From: Aquimarina sp042434915 | GTDB lineage: Bacteria > Bacteroidota > Bacteroidia > Flavobacteriales > Flavobacteriaceae | Direction of reading: 5' to 3' | NCBI RefSeq assembly: GCF_042434915.1 | Contig: NZ_CP170198.1 | Location: 62,001 to 126,000, forward strand | DNA: 64,000 bases | Shown here: one piece after another, positions 8,525 through 17,150 of the stretch | Layout of the letters: every line of letters starts with the position of its first letter | How positions within the stretch are numbered: position 1 is the stretch's first letter | Program-made: the position numbers and the translations under genes | Notes under the pieces: generated by a model | What the model saw: the letters and a program-made list of their open reading frames with translations, nothing else | Told to the model about the DNA's origin: nothing | The model's database searches: none

Positions 8525-9349
8525 ATGTCAGTAAGAAAATTAAAACCAATTACCCCAGGTCAGCGTTTTAGAGTAGTTAATGGATTTGACGCCATTACTA
8601 CTGATAAGCCGGAAAAAAGCCTCTTGGCTCCGAATAAAAGATCTGGTGGTAGAAACAGTCAAGGAAAAATGACCATGCGCTATATCGGTGGTGGTCATAA
8701 AAGAAGATATCGTATTATCGATTTCAAACGTGATAAGCAAGGTGTTCCTGCTACGGTTGCAACGATTGAATATGATCCAAACAGAACTGCATTTATCGCG
8801 CTTCTAAACTATCAAGATGGTGAGAAGCGTTATGTTATTGCTCAAAATGGACTTCAGGTTGGGCAGAATATAGTTTCAGGTAGTGGTGTTGCTCCAGAGA
8901 TAGGTAATGCAATGCCGCTTAGTGATATTCCTTTAGGAACTATTATTTCTTGTATAGAGTTAAGACCAGGTCAAGGTGCTGTTATGGCGCGTAGTGCTGG
9001 ATCTTTTGCACAGTTGATGGCTAGAGATGGTAAGTTTGCAACAGTAAAGCTTCCATCGGGTGAGGTGCGATTAATCTTGGTTAATTGTGTTGCTACCATA
9101 GGTGCTGTTTCGAATAGTGATCATCAGTTATTAGTATCTGGTAAAGCTGGTAGAAGTAGATGGTTGGGTAGAAGACCACGTACGAGACCAGTTGTGATGA
9201 ACCCAGTTGATCACCCAATGGGTGGTGGTGAAGGTAAGTCTTCAGGAGGTCATCCACGTTCTAGAAAAGGTCTTCCTGCAAAAGGTTATAGAACCCGTTC
9301 TAAGACAAAAGCGAGTAATAAGTATATTGTAGAACGTAGAAAGAAATAA
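8525..9349 (+). CDS. rplB: Ribosomal protein L2
   Basis: L2 is a large-subunit core protein needed for subunit joining and peptidyl transferase activity. The protein has 274 residues, with the OB-fold and SH3-like domains. The C-terminal MNPVDHPMGGGEGK segment contains the conserved functional His. The terminal basic tail (RSKTKASNKYIVERRKK) is intact. Confidence 0.98.
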   Translation: MSVRKLKPITPGQRFRVVNGFDAITTDKPEKSLLAPNKRSGGRNSQGKMTMRYIGGGHKRRYRIIDFKRDKQGVPATVATIEYDPNRTAFIALLNYQDGEKRYVIAQNGLQVGQNIVSGSGVAPEIGNAMPLSDIPLGTIISCIELRPGQGAVMARSAGSFAQLMARDGKFATVKLPSGEVRLILVNCVATIGAVSNSDHQLLVSGKAGRSRWLGRRPRTRPVVMNPVDHPMGGGEGKSSGGHPRSRKGLPAKGYRTRSKTKASNKYIVERRKK

Positions 9350-9355
9350 TAAGAT

Positions 9356-9634
9356 ATGGCACGTTCATTAAAAAAAGGACCTTACGTTCACTATAAGTTA
9401 GAGAAAAAAGTGGCTGCAAACGTTGAGTCGAACAAAAAATCGGTTATCAAGACATGGTCAAGAGCCTCGATGATAACACCTGATTTTGTAGGTCAGACAA
9501 TAGCAGTACATAATGGTCGCCAGTTTGTTCCTGTATATGTTACAGAGAATATGGTTGGGCATAAATTAGGAGAATTTTCGCCAACACGGTCCTTTAGAGG
9601 GCACGCTGGTGCTAAAAATAAAGGAAAAAAATAA
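9356..9634 (+). CDS. rpsS: Ribosomal protein S19
   Basis: This 92-residue 30S head protein contacts S13 and the A-site tRNA region. MARSLKKGPYVHYKL and the later TWSRASMITPDFVGQTIAVHNG segment are diagnostic. The C-terminus (FSPTRSFRGHAGAKNKGKK) is the usual disordered basic tail. It is spaced 6 bases after rplB and 8 before rplV. Confidence 0.97.
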   Translation: MARSLKKGPYVHYKLEKKVAANVESNKKSVIKTWSRASMITPDFVGQTIAVHNGRQFVPVYVTENMVGHKLGEFSPTRSFRGHAGAKNKGKK

Positions 9635-9642
9635 TTTAAGCT

Positions 9643-10050
9643 ATGGGAGTTCGTAAAAGAGAAATGGCGGATAGAATTAAGGAAGAGAGAAAGCAGCTTG
9701 CTTTTGCTAAGCTTAATAACTGTCCTACGTCACCTAGAAAGATGCGTTTAGTAGCGGATCTAGTTCGTGGCGAAAAAATTGAAAGAGCGCTTCATATTCT
9801 TAGATTTAATCCTAAAGAAGCATCACGTCGTTTAGAAAAGCTTTTGTTATCTGCAATAGCTAACTGGCAGGCGAAGAATGAAGACGCTAGCATCGAGGAT
9901 GCTGAGCTTATTGTAAAAGAGATTCGTGTTGATGGAGGGAGTATGTTGAAAAGACTACGTCCAGCCCCACAGGGTCGAGCACACAGAATAAGAAAACGCT
10001 CTAACCATGTTACAATCGTGGTTGCTGCAAAAAATAATACACAAAGCTAA
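9643..10050 (+). CDS. rplV: Ribosomal protein L22
   Basis: L22 spans the 50S subunit and its beta-hairpin lines the exit tunnel near the macrolide site. The protein has 135 residues and a basic N-terminal extension before the core. The core SPRKMRLVADLVRG and the hairpin GSMLKRLRPAPQGRAHRIRKR match the family without deletion, so no macrolide-resistance change is visible. An internal ATG at residue 8 could be an alternative start. Confidence 0.97.
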   Translation: MGVRKREMADRIKEERKQLAFAKLNNCPTSPRKMRLVADLVRGEKIERALHILRFNPKEASRRLEKLLLSAIANWQAKNEDASIEDAELIVKEIRVDGGSMLKRLRPAPQGRAHRIRKRSNHVTIVVAAKNNTQS

Positions 10051-10058
10051 ATAATAGT

Positions 10059-10784
10059 ATGGGACAGAAAACAAATCCAATCGGAAATCGCCTTGGTATC
10101 ATTAGAGGATGGGAGTCCAACTGGTACGGAGGTAATGACTACGGCGATAAACTTGCTGAGGACGATAAGATTAGAAAGTACGTACACGCACGTTTATCAA
10201 AAGCTAGTGTATCAAGAGTAATTATTGAGCGTACGCTTAAACTTGTAACCGTTACTATCACTACTGCTAGACCTGGTATAATTATCGGTAAAGGTGGTCA
10301 AGAGGTAGACAAGTTAAAAGAAGAGCTTAAAAAGATTACAGATAAAGAAGTACAGATTAATATCTTTGAAATCAAAAGACCAGAATTAGATGCATTTTTG
10401 GTTGGTTCTAGTGTAGCTAGACAGATTGAAAATCGTATTTCGTACCGTAGAGCTATCAAAATGGCTATTGCAGCTGCAATGAGAATGAATGCTGAAGGTA
10501 TTAAAATACAGATTTCGGGACGTTTGAATGGTGCTGAGATGGCGCGTTCAGAGTCTTATAAAGATGGTCGTATTCCTTTATCAACATTTAGAGCTGACAT
10601 AGATTATGCTTTAGTTGAGGCACATACTACATATGGTAGATTAGGTGTTAAAGTGTGGATCATGAAAGGTGAAGTGTATGGTAAAAGAGAGCTTTCTCCG
10701 TTAGTTGGATTATCCAAAAAACAAGGAAAAGGTGATAGAGGAGCCAGTCGAGGTGGTGAGAAGAAATCACGTCGTAGAAAGTAA
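10059..10784 (+). CDS. rpsC: Ribosomal protein S3
   Basis: S3 forms part of the mRNA entry channel and its helicase activity. The 241 residues contain an N-terminal KH domain with the GXXG-type loop IIGKGGQEVDKL and a C-terminal domain with ISGRLNGAEMARSE and GRLGVKVWIMKGE. The tail is basic and Gly-rich (GASRGGEKKSRRRK). It is encoded between rplV and rplP with short gaps. Confidence 0.98.
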   Translation: MGQKTNPIGNRLGIIRGWESNWYGGNDYGDKLAEDDKIRKYVHARLSKASVSRVIIERTLKLVTVTITTARPGIIIGKGGQEVDKLKEELKKITDKEVQINIFEIKRPELDAFLVGSSVARQIENRISYRRAIKMAIAAAMRMNAEGIKIQISGRLNGAEMARSESYKDGRIPLSTFRADIDYALVEAHTTYGRLGVKVWIMKGEVYGKRELSPLVGLSKKQGKGDRGASRGGEKKSRRRK

Positions 10785-10804
10785 TTTTTTAAAGTAAATT
10801 AACA

Positions 10805-11224
10805 ATGTTACAGCCTAAAAGAACAAAATTCCGTAAACAACAAAAGGGTCGTATGAAGGGTTTATCTCAAAGAGGTAATCAACTTTCAAACGGTACTTTT
10901 GGGATTAAATCGTTGGATTCAAGTTTTGTTACTGCACGTCAGATAGAAGCAGCACGTATTTCTGCTACCCGTTATATGAAAAGAGAAGGATCTCTGTGGA
11001 TTAAAATTTTCCCAGATAAGCCAATTACAAAAAAGCCTCTTGAAGTACGTATGGGTAAAGGAAAAGGTGCAGTAGAATATTGGGCAGCAGTAGTTAAGCC
11101 AGGAAGAATCTTATTCGAGATCAGTGGTGTATCATACGATGTAGCTAAAGAAGCACTTCGTTTGGCCGCTCAAAAATTACCAGTTAAAACTAAGTTTATT
11201 GTAGCTAGAGATTATCAAGCTTAA
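10805..11224 (+). CDS. rplP: Ribosomal protein L16
   Basis: L16 shapes the A-site region of the 50S subunit. The start MLQPKRTKFRKQQKGR, the RMGKGKGAVEYWAAVVKPG segment and the 139-residue length are all typical. A gap of 20 bases separates it from rpsC and 11 from rpmC. Confidence 0.97.
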   Translation: MLQPKRTKFRKQQKGRMKGLSQRGNQLSNGTFGIKSLDSSFVTARQIEAARISATRYMKREGSLWIKIFPDKPITKKPLEVRMGKGKGAVEYWAAVVKPGRILFEISGVSYDVAKEALRLAAQKLPVKTKFIVARDYQA

Positions 11225-11235
11225 TATTTGAGATT

Positions 11236-11430
11236 ATGAAACAATCAGAAGTAAAAGAATTATCTACAGCTGAATTGCAAGAGCAACTTGGTAAATCTCA
11301 AAAAGAGTATTCGGATTTAAAAATGGCTCACACGATGTCTCCATTAGAGAATCCTTTGCAAATACGTAAAGCGAGAAGATCTATCGCGAGAATAGCTACT
11401 GAGTTAACAAAAAGAGAATTAAACGGTTAA
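11236..11430 (+). CDS. rpmC: Ribosomal protein L29
   Basis: This small 64-residue helical hairpin protein sits near the tunnel exit beside L23. The MKQSEVKELSTAELQEQL start and the NPLQIRKARRSIARIATEL helix are characteristic. It is co-transcribed, 11 bases after rplP and 12 before rpsQ. Confidence 0.95.
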   Translation: MKQSEVKELSTAELQEQLGKSQKEYSDLKMAHTMSPLENPLQIRKARRSIARIATELTKRELNG

Positions 11431-11442
11431 TTCTGCTGAAAG

Positions 11443-11700
11443 ATGGAAAAAAGAAATTTAAGAAAAGAGCGTATAGGAGTTGTTACTAGTAACAAAATGG
11501 TGAAATCAATTGTGGTTTCTGAAGTTAGAAAAGTAAAACACCCGATGTACGGAAAGTTCGTATTAAAGACCAAAAAATACGTAGCACACGACGAAAAAAA
11601 CGATTGCAATATTGGTGATACCGTTAAGATCATGGAAACACGACCTATGAGTAAAACTAAATGTTGGAGATTAGTAGAAGTAATTGAAAGAGCGAAGTAA
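11443..11700 (+). CDS. rpsQ: Ribosomal protein S17
   Basis: S17 is a primary 16S-binding OB-fold protein. The 85-residue chain carries the diagnostic RKERIGVVTSNKMVKSIVV start, HPMYGKFVLKTKKYVAHDE and IMETRPMSKTKCWRLVEV. It lies 2 bases before rplN. Confidence 0.97.
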   Translation: MEKRNLRKERIGVVTSNKMVKSIVVSEVRKVKHPMYGKFVLKTKKYVAHDEKNDCNIGDTVKIMETRPMSKTKCWRLVEVIERAK

Positions 11701-11702
11701 TT

Positions 11703-12071
11703 ATGTTACAACAAGAGTCTAGATTAAAAGTAGCCGATAATACTGGAGCAAAAGAAGTTTTGGTAATCCGTGTTTTAGGTGGTACAGGAAGAAGATACGC
11801 CTCTGTAGGTGACAAGATAGTTGTCAGTGTAAAAGAAGCCACTCCAAACGGTAACGTTAAAAAAGGAGCTGTTTCAACTGCAGTTGTTGTACGTACAAAA
11901 AAAGAAGTGCGCAGACCAGACGGTTCGTACATTCGTTTCGATGATAATGCATGTGTTTTATTAAGCCCTGCAGGAGAAATGAGAGGTACGCGTGTTTTTG
12001 GTCCAGTCGCAAGAGAACTTCGTGATAAGCAATTCATGAAAATCGTTTCATTAGCGCCGGAAGTGCTTTAA
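11703..12071 (+). CDS. rplN: Ribosomal protein L14
   Basis: L14 forms an inter-subunit bridge and binds the silencing factor RsfS. MLQQESRLKVADNTGAKEV at the N-terminus and GTRVFGPVARELRDKQFMKIVSLAPEVL at the C-terminus, both family signatures, are present in 122 residues. It follows rpsQ by 2 bases. Confidence 0.97.
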   Translation: MLQQESRLKVADNTGAKEVLVIRVLGGTGRRYASVGDKIVVSVKEATPNGNVKKGAVSTAVVVRTKKEVRRPDGSYIRFDDNACVLLSPAGEMRGTRVFGPVARELRDKQFMKIVSLAPEVL

Positions 12072-12084
12072 AATTGTAAATAAA

Positions 12085-12393
12085 ATGACAAAGCATAAAA
12101 TTAAATCAGGAGATACGGTACGTGTCATTGCTGGAGATAATAAAGGCCAGGAAGGAAAAGTACAAAAAGTATTAAAAGATAAGAACAAGGTACTTGTAGA
12201 AGGTGTTAATATGGTTTCAAAACATCAGAAACCTAGTGCAGCAAACCCACAAGGTGGAATTGTGAAGCAAGAAGCACCTATTCATATTTCAAACTTGTCT
12301 CTATTGTCTAATGGAGAAACTACAAGAGTTGGGTATAGAATTGAAGGAGATAAGAAAGTGAGATTTTCTAAAAAATCTAATGAAGTAATATAG
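12085..12393 (+). CDS. rplX: Ribosomal protein L24
   Basis: L24 is an assembly initiator for 50S with a KOW motif. The sequence IKSGDTVRVIAGDNKGQEGKV (KOW, residues about 7-27) and PQGGIVKQEAPIHISNLSL identify it. The 102-residue length is usual. It lies 2 bases before rplE. Confidence 0.96.
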   Translation: MTKHKIKSGDTVRVIAGDNKGQEGKVQKVLKDKNKVLVEGVNMVSKHQKPSAANPQGGIVKQEAPIHISNLSLLSNGETTRVGYRIEGDKKVRFSKKSNEVI

Positions 12394-12395
12394 TT

Positions 12396-12947
12396 ATGGC
12401 TTATATTCCAAGATTAAAACAAGAGTATAATGACAGAATCGTGTCAGCTCTTACAGAAGAATTTAGTTACGCAAATGTAATGCAAGTTCCAAAGCTTAAA
12501 AAAATTGTTTTAAGCAGAGGAGTTGGTGCAGCTGTAGCAGATAAGAAACTGATTGATCATGCAGTGGACGAGTTGACTATGATTTCAGGTCAAAAAGCTG
12601 TGGCAACTATTTCCAAAAAGGATGTTGCTTCTTTTAAACTACGTAAAGGAATGCCTATTGGAGCAAAAGTTACGTTGCGAGGAGAGCAAATGTATGAATT
12701 TTTAGATCGTTTGATCACTTCAGCCTTACCACGAGTTAGAGACTTTAGCGGGATTAAAGCCACTGGTTTTGATGGAAGAGGTAATTACTCATTAGGAATT
12801 CTAGAACAAATTATCTTTCCAGAAGTTGATATTGACAAAGTAAATAAAATTTCAGGAATGAATATTACTTTTGAAACATCTGCTACGACTGATAAGGAAG
12901 CAAAATCATTGCTTACACAACTAGGTTTACCTTTTAAAAAGAATTAA
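12396..12947 (+). CDS. rplE: Ribosomal protein L5
   Basis: L5 binds 5S rRNA and bridges to the 30S head. It has 183 residues. The KIVLSRGVGAAVADKK and QKAVATISKKDVASFKLRKGMPIG segments and the C-terminal region with GLPFKKN match the family. It is followed after 2 bases by rpsN. Confidence 0.97.
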   Translation: MAYIPRLKQEYNDRIVSALTEEFSYANVMQVPKLKKIVLSRGVGAAVADKKLIDHAVDELTMISGQKAVATISKKDVASFKLRKGMPIGAKVTLRGEQMYEFLDRLITSALPRVRDFSGIKATGFDGRGNYSLGILEQIIFPEVDIDKVNKISGMNITFETSATTDKEAKSLLTQLGLPFKKN

Positions 12948-12949
12948 TT

Positions 12950-13219
12950 ATGGCTAAAGAATCAATGAAAGCCCGTGAGGTTAAAAGAACTAAAACGGTT
13001 GAAAAATATGCTGAAAAACGTAAGGCTTTAAAAGAAGCTGGTGATTATGAAGCATTACAAAAATTACCAAAAAACGCTTCTCCTGTTCGTCAGCATAATA
13101 GATGTAAATTAACAGGAAGACCTAAGGGTTATATGCGTCAATTTGGTATTTCTCGAGTTATGTTTAGAGAAATGGCAAATCAAGGATTGATCCCTGGGGT
13201 AACCAAAGCTAGTTGGTAA
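12950..13219 (+). CDS. rpsN: Ribosomal protein S14 (zinc-free form)
   Basis: S14 sits in the 30S head near the A site. This is the long 89-residue form, with helix-forming ALKEAGDYEALQKLPKN before the conserved C-terminal half (CKLTGRPKGYMRQFGISR). The CxxC pairs of the zinc-binding form are missing and only one Cys remains, so it should not bind zinc. A 70-base gap with a predicted hairpin separates it from rpsH. Confidence 0.96.
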   Translation: MAKESMKAREVKRTKTVEKYAEKRKALKEAGDYEALQKLPKNASPVRQHNRCKLTGRPKGYMRQFGISRVMFREMANQGLIPGVTKASW

Positions 13220-13234
13220 TAACAAATACATTAA

Positions 13235-13271
13235 TTGGTCTAAGGTTCGTCTAGAGAAGTTCGAAAACCAA
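13235..13271 (+). promoter_or_regulatory. Candidate S8-binding mRNA stem-loop before rpsH
   Basis: Within the rpsN-rpsH gap, TTGGT (13235-13239) pairs with ACCAA (13267-13271), and TTCG (13246-13249) pairs with CGAA (13262-13265). Between the two helices is an asymmetric internal loop with CTAAGG on the left and one A on the right. S8 is known in E. coli to bind an irregular helix of spc mRNA that mimics its rRNA site, so this may be an autoregulatory site. The assignment is inferred. Confidence 0.45.
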
Positions 13272-13289
13272 GATCATAAATTTTATATA

Positions 13290-13688
13290 ATGAATACAGA
13301 TCCTATAGCAGATTATTTAACCAGAATTCGTAATGCAAATAGTGCTCAACACAGAGTTGTTGAGATTCCTGCATCAAAGGTTAAAAAAGAAATCACTAAA
13401 ATATTATTCGATCAGGGATATATTTTAAGTTACAAATTTGAGGATACTACAGCTCAAGGTACAATCAAAATAGCGTTAAAATACGATAAGATTACCAAAG
13501 AGCCTGTAATTAAAGATTTGCAAAGAATCAGTAAGCCTGGTTTACGTAAATATGCTAGTTCTAATGAAATTCCTAGAATTTTAAATGGATTAGGAATTGC
13601 AATCGTTTCTACATCTCACGGTGTGATGACCGGTAAAAGTGCTAAACAAGAGAATGTAGGAGGAGAAGTACTTTGCTACGTATATTAA
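13290..13688 (+). CDS. rpsH: Ribosomal protein S8
   Basis: S8 organises the central domain of 16S rRNA. In E. coli it represses the spc operon. The protein has 132 residues, starting MNTDPIADYLTRIRNAN and ending in the conserved STSHGVMTGKSAKQENVGGEVLCYVY region. The 5' gap carries a stem-loop that may be its own binding site (13235-13271). rplF follows after 20 bases. Confidence 0.97.
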   Translation: MNTDPIADYLTRIRNANSAQHRVVEIPASKVKKEITKILFDQGYILSYKFEDTTAQGTIKIALKYDKITKEPVIKDLQRISKPGLRKYASSNEIPRILNGLGIAIVSTSHGVMTGKSAKQENVGGEVLCYVY

Positions 13689-13708
13689 CAGTATAAAAGA
13701 CAAAAGAA

Positions 13709-14251
13709 ATGTCAAGAATAGGAAAAAATCCAGTAACTGTTCCGTCTGGTGTCACGGTTGATGTGACAGGTAATGTTGTTACTGTTAAAGGAAAATTAGG
13801 AGAGCTTACTCAGACTTTTGATAGTGTTGACATCAAAGTTGAAGAAGGACAAGTAATCTTAGAGAGACCTAGTGAAATTAAAGATCACAAAGCTAAACAC
13901 GGATTATATAGATCGCTTATCAATAATATGATTATTGGAGTTTCTGAAGGGTTTACCAAGGAATTAGAATTGGTGGGTGTAGGTTATAGAGCTACACATC
14001 AAGGGCAAAAGTTAGATTTGGCTCTTGGATTCTCTCATAGTATTGTTATAGACCTTGCGCCAGAAGTAAAGGTTGAAACAGTATCAGAAAAAGGTAAGAA
14101 TCCTATTATTAAATTAAGTTCATTTGACAAACAATTGGTAGGCCAGGTTGCTGCAAAAATTAGAGCATTCCGTAAGCCAGAACCATATAAAGGAAAAGGA
14201 ATTAAATTTGTAGGAGAACAATTAAGAAGAAAAGCAGGTAAATCTGCATAA
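13709..14251 (+). CDS. rplF: Ribosomal protein L6
   Basis: L6 is a two-domain protein near the factor-binding site of the 50S. The MSRIGKNPVTVPSGV start, the LELVGVGYRATHQGQKLDLALGFSH core and the KPEPYKGKGIKFVGEQLRRKAGKSA end are clear. Its length of 180 residues is normal. Confidence 0.97.
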   Translation: MSRIGKNPVTVPSGVTVDVTGNVVTVKGKLGELTQTFDSVDIKVEEGQVILERPSEIKDHKAKHGLYRSLINNMIIGVSEGFTKELELVGVGYRATHQGQKLDLALGFSHSIVIDLAPEVKVETVSEKGKNPIIKLSSFDKQLVGQVAAKIRAFRKPEPYKGKGIKFVGEQLRRKAGKSA

Positions 14252-14261
14252 TCATTAAGGT

Positions 14262-14618
14262 ATGGCATTCTCAAAAGATTTAAGAAGAGCAAAAATAAGA
14301 AAACGCATCCGTGGAACGGTTAGCGGTACAGAACAACGTCCTAGATTATCTGTATATAGAAGTAATAAAGAAATCTACGCACAAATTGTAGATGATGTAA
14401 CCGGTGTAACTATGGTTGCTGCTTCATCAAGAGATAAAGACATTGCTTCGGCATCTGGAAATAAAATAGAAAAAGCGAACTTGGTTGGTAAAGCACTTGC
14501 TGAAAAAGCTGTGAAAGCTGGTATAGAGACTATTTCTTTCGATAGAGGTGGTTATTTATATCACGGAAGAGTAAAATCATTGGCAGAAGGAGCTAGAGAA
14601 GCAGGATTAAAATTCTAA
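14262..14618 (+). CDS. rplR: Ribosomal protein L18
   Basis: L18 binds 5S rRNA and helps place it in the 50S subunit. The 118-residue protein shows RPRLSVYRSNKEIYAQIVDD and the C-terminal FDRGGYLYHGRVKSLAEGAREAGLKF signature. It is encoded 10 bases after rplF and 6 before rpsE. Confidence 0.97.
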   Translation: MAFSKDLRRAKIRKRIRGTVSGTEQRPRLSVYRSNKEIYAQIVDDVTGVTMVAASSRDKDIASASGNKIEKANLVGKALAEKAVKAGIETISFDRGGYLYHGRVKSLAEGAREAGLKF

Positions 14619-14624
14619 GAAATT

Positions 14625-15149
14625 ATGTATCAAAAATATAAAAACGCAGAATTAGTAAAACCAAGTGGACTTGAACTAAAAGATCGTTTAGTTGGTGTTC
14701 AACGTGTAACCAAAGTAACTAAAGGTGGTAGAGCTTTTGGTTTCTCTGCAATTGTTGTTGTAGGAGATGAAAATGGTGTTGTTGGTCACGGTCTAGGTAA
14801 ATCTAAAGAAGTAGCAGAAGCTATTGCAAAAGCAGTAGAAGATGCAAAGAAAAACTTAGTACGTATTCCTTTAACTAAAGGAACTTTACCACATGAGCAA
14901 AAAGGTAAATATGGTGGTGCACGTGTCTTATTGATGCCTGCAGCAACAGGTACCGGAGTAATCGCAGGTGGTGCAATACGTGCAGTATTAGAGGCTGTAG
15001 GTGTGCATGATGTACTTTCAAAAAACCAAGGATCTTCTAATCCACATAATGTGGTTAAGGCAACGTTTGATGCATTGTTACAATTGCGTAATGCAGAACA
15101 AGTAGCACGTCAACGTGGAGTATCACTTGATAAAGTGTTTAAAGGTTAA
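14625..15149 (+). CDS. rpsE: Ribosomal protein S5
   Basis: S5 is involved in mRNA entry and decoding fidelity. The dsRNA-binding-like N-terminal domain has RVTKVTKGGRAFGFSAIVVVGD, and the C-terminal domain has GAIRAVLEAVGVHDVLSKNQGSSNPHNVVKAT. Length is 174. It precedes rpmD by 11 bases. Confidence 0.97.
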   Translation: MYQKYKNAELVKPSGLELKDRLVGVQRVTKVTKGGRAFGFSAIVVVGDENGVVGHGLGKSKEVAEAIAKAVEDAKKNLVRIPLTKGTLPHEQKGKYGGARVLLMPAATGTGVIAGGAIRAVLEAVGVHDVLSKNQGSSNPHNVVKATFDALLQLRNAEQVARQRGVSLDKVFKG

Positions 15150-15160
15150 ATATTAGGACG

Positions 15161-15340
15161 ATGGCAAAGATTAAAATTACTAAAGTAAGAAGTGCGATAA
15201 ATCGTACTCAGAGACAAAAGAGAACTCTTGAGGCTTTAGGTCTTAAAAAGATCGGCCAGGTAGTGGAGCATGACGACACTCCTAATATCCTTGGGATGGT
15301 AAATAAAGTTAAACATTTAGTTTCTACAGAAACAAAATAA
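15161..15340 (+). CDS. rpmD: Ribosomal protein L30
   Basis: This 59-residue reading frame runs from ATG at 15161 to TAA at 15340, between rpsE and rplO, the usual place of rpmD. It begins MAKIKITKVRSAI and contains RTQRQKRTLEALGLKKIGQ and DTPNILGMVNKVKHLV, both matching L30. It is short and easily missed. Spacing to the neighbours is 11 and 9 bases. Confidence 0.96.
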   Translation: MAKIKITKVRSAINRTQRQKRTLEALGLKKIGQVVEHDDTPNILGMVNKVKHLVSTETK

Positions 15341-15349
15341 TATAAGCAC

Positions 15350-15802
15350 ATGGATTTAAGTAACTTAAAACCTGCTGCAGGTTCAGTAAAAAATAACAGC
15401 AAGCGCGTAGGTCGCGGACAGGGTTCTGGTAAAGGTGGAACCGCTACTCGTGGTCATAAAGGGGCAAAATCTCGTTCTGGATACTCCAAGAAAATTGGAT
15501 TTGAAGGAGGGCAGATGCCATTGCAAAGACGTGTTCCAAAATTCGGTTTTACTAATATCAATAGAAAAGAATATCAAGGAATCAACTTGGATACATTACA
15601 AGCTTATGTAGATGCTGGTAAATTTAAGGATTCGGTTGATTTAGAAGTTCTTTTTGATAACCGTTTGGTAGGAAAAAATGATTTAGTTAAAATACTGGGA
15701 AGAGGTGAATTGAAGGCGAAGTTGAAAGTCTCAGCTCACAAATTTACAGCCACTGCAAAAGCTGCTATCGAAGCTGCTGGTGGTGAGGCAGTAACCCTTT
15801 AA
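15350..15802 (+). CDS. rplO: Ribosomal protein L15
   Basis: L15 is a late 50S assembly protein. The N-terminal Gly/Lys-rich extension (RVGRGQGSGKGGTATRGHKG) wraps rRNA, and the FEGGQMPLQRRVPKFGF segment is conserved. The protein has 150 residues and is followed 10 bases later by secY. Confidence 0.97.
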   Translation: MDLSNLKPAAGSVKNNSKRVGRGQGSGKGGTATRGHKGAKSRSGYSKKIGFEGGQMPLQRRVPKFGFTNINRKEYQGINLDTLQAYVDAGKFKDSVDLEVLFDNRLVGKNDLVKILGRGELKAKLKVSAHKFTATAKAAIEAAGGEAVTL

Positions 15803-15812
15803 TAAACAATTC

Positions 15813-17150
15813 ATGAAATTCATTGATACAATAAAAAATATTTGGAAAATAGAGGAGCTTAGGAATAGAATTCTGGTTACTCTTGGATTATTATTAGTCT
15901 ATCGTTTTGGTGCACAAGTAGTTCTTCCAGGTGTAGATGCTTCTCAATTATCAAATTTGGCTTCACAGACAGATCAAGGTTTACTTGGTCTGTTGAATGC
16001 TTTTACAGGTGGTGCATTTTCTAATGCATCTGTTTTTGCATTAGGTATAATGCCTTACATTTCGGCCTCTATTGTTGTACAATTGATGGGTATTGCGATA
16101 CCGTATCTTCAAAAGCTTCAAAAAGAAGGCGAAAGTGGTCGAAAAAAAATCAATCAAATAACACGTTGGTTGACTATAGCTATTACACTTGTTCAGGGTC
16201 CTGGCTATATTTACAACTTGTTCGCAACTTTACCAGCAGAGGCCTTTGTGCTTCCAAATCAAACTGTTTTTGTTGTATCATCAGTAATTATTTTAACTAC
16301 AGGGTGTATTTTTGCTATGTGGTTAGGTGAAAAAATTACTGATAAAGGTATCGGGAATGGTATTTCACTATTAATAATGGTGGGTATTATAGCTACGTTA
16401 CCTCAGTCTTTTGTACAGAATTTTTCTTCTAGAGTTTCTGGAGATACTGGTGGAATGATTATGGTGCTTATAGAGTTGGTAATTTGGTTTGCGATTATAA
16501 TGGCATCAGTCTTATTGGTAATGGCAGTTCGTCAAATACCAGTACAATATGCGAGACGTACTGCTGGTGGTGGTTACGAAAAAAATGTGTTTGGTTCACG
16601 CCAATATATTCCGCTTAAGCTTAACGCATCAGGGGTTATGCCAATAATATTCGCACAGGCTATTATGTTTATACCTGCTGCAGTAGCTGGTTTATCTGAT
16701 TCTGAAACCTCACAAGGTGTCGCAGCTGCGTTTAGTGATATATTTGGGTTGTGGTATAATGTGTTGTTTGCTGTGTTAATTATAATTTTCACATATTTTT
16801 ATACAGCTATTACTGTGCCTACTAATAAGATGGCAGACGACCTCAAGAGAAGTGGTGGTTTTATTCCTGGGATTAGACCTGGTGGAGAAACAGGAGAGTA
16901 TCTTGATAAAATTATGTCACAAATAACACTTCCAGGATCCATCTTTCTAGCTTTAATTGCAGTTTTTCCTGCAATCGCAGTTAAATTGTTAAATGTTCAA
17001 CAAGGATGGGCGTTATTTTTTGGAGGAACTTCTTTACTGATTATGGTAGGTGTTGCTATTGATACAATGCAACAGGTTAATTCATATTTATTGAATAGAC
17101 ACTATGATGGTTTAATGAAAACTGGTAAAAACAGAAAAGCAGTAGCATAA
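15813..17150 (+). CDS. secY: Protein translocase subunit SecY
   Basis: SecY is the channel of the Sec translocon in the inner membrane. The 445 residues contain about ten hydrophobic helices. The plug and lateral-gate regions are recognisable from FALGIMPYISASIVVQLM, and the cytoplasmic loop with IPVQYARR and the late loop IPGIRPGGETGEYL are conserved. The stop codon overlaps the infA start (TAATG), as rplC does with rplD. secE and secG are not in this window. Confidence 0.98.
   Translation: MKFIDTIKNIWKIEELRNRILVTLGLLLVYRFGAQVVLPGVDASQLSNLASQTDQGLLGLLNAFTGGAFSNASVFALGIMPYISASIVVQLMGIAIPYLQKLQKEGESGRKKINQITRWLTIAITLVQGPGYIYNLFATLPAEAFVLPNQTVFVVSSVIILTTGCIFAMWLGEKITDKGIGNGISLLIMVGIIATLPQSFVQNFSSRVSGDTGGMIMVLIELVIWFAIIMASVLLVMAVRQIPVQYARRTAGGGYEKNVFGSRQYIPLKLNASGVMPIIFAQAIMFIPAAVAGLSDSETSQGVAAAFSDIFGLWYNVLFAVLIIIFTYFYTAITVPTNKMADDLKRSGGFIPGIRPGGETGEYLDKIMSQITLPGSIFLALIAVFPAIAVKLLNVQQGWALFFGGTSLLIMVGVAIDTMQQVNSYLLNRHYDGLMKTGKNRKAVA

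Noticed and set aside
13245..13265. GGTTCG...CGAA motif resembling a tRNA T-arm
   Set aside because: No acceptor, anticodon or D-arm can be drawn around it; it is better read as a leader stem-loop before rpsH.
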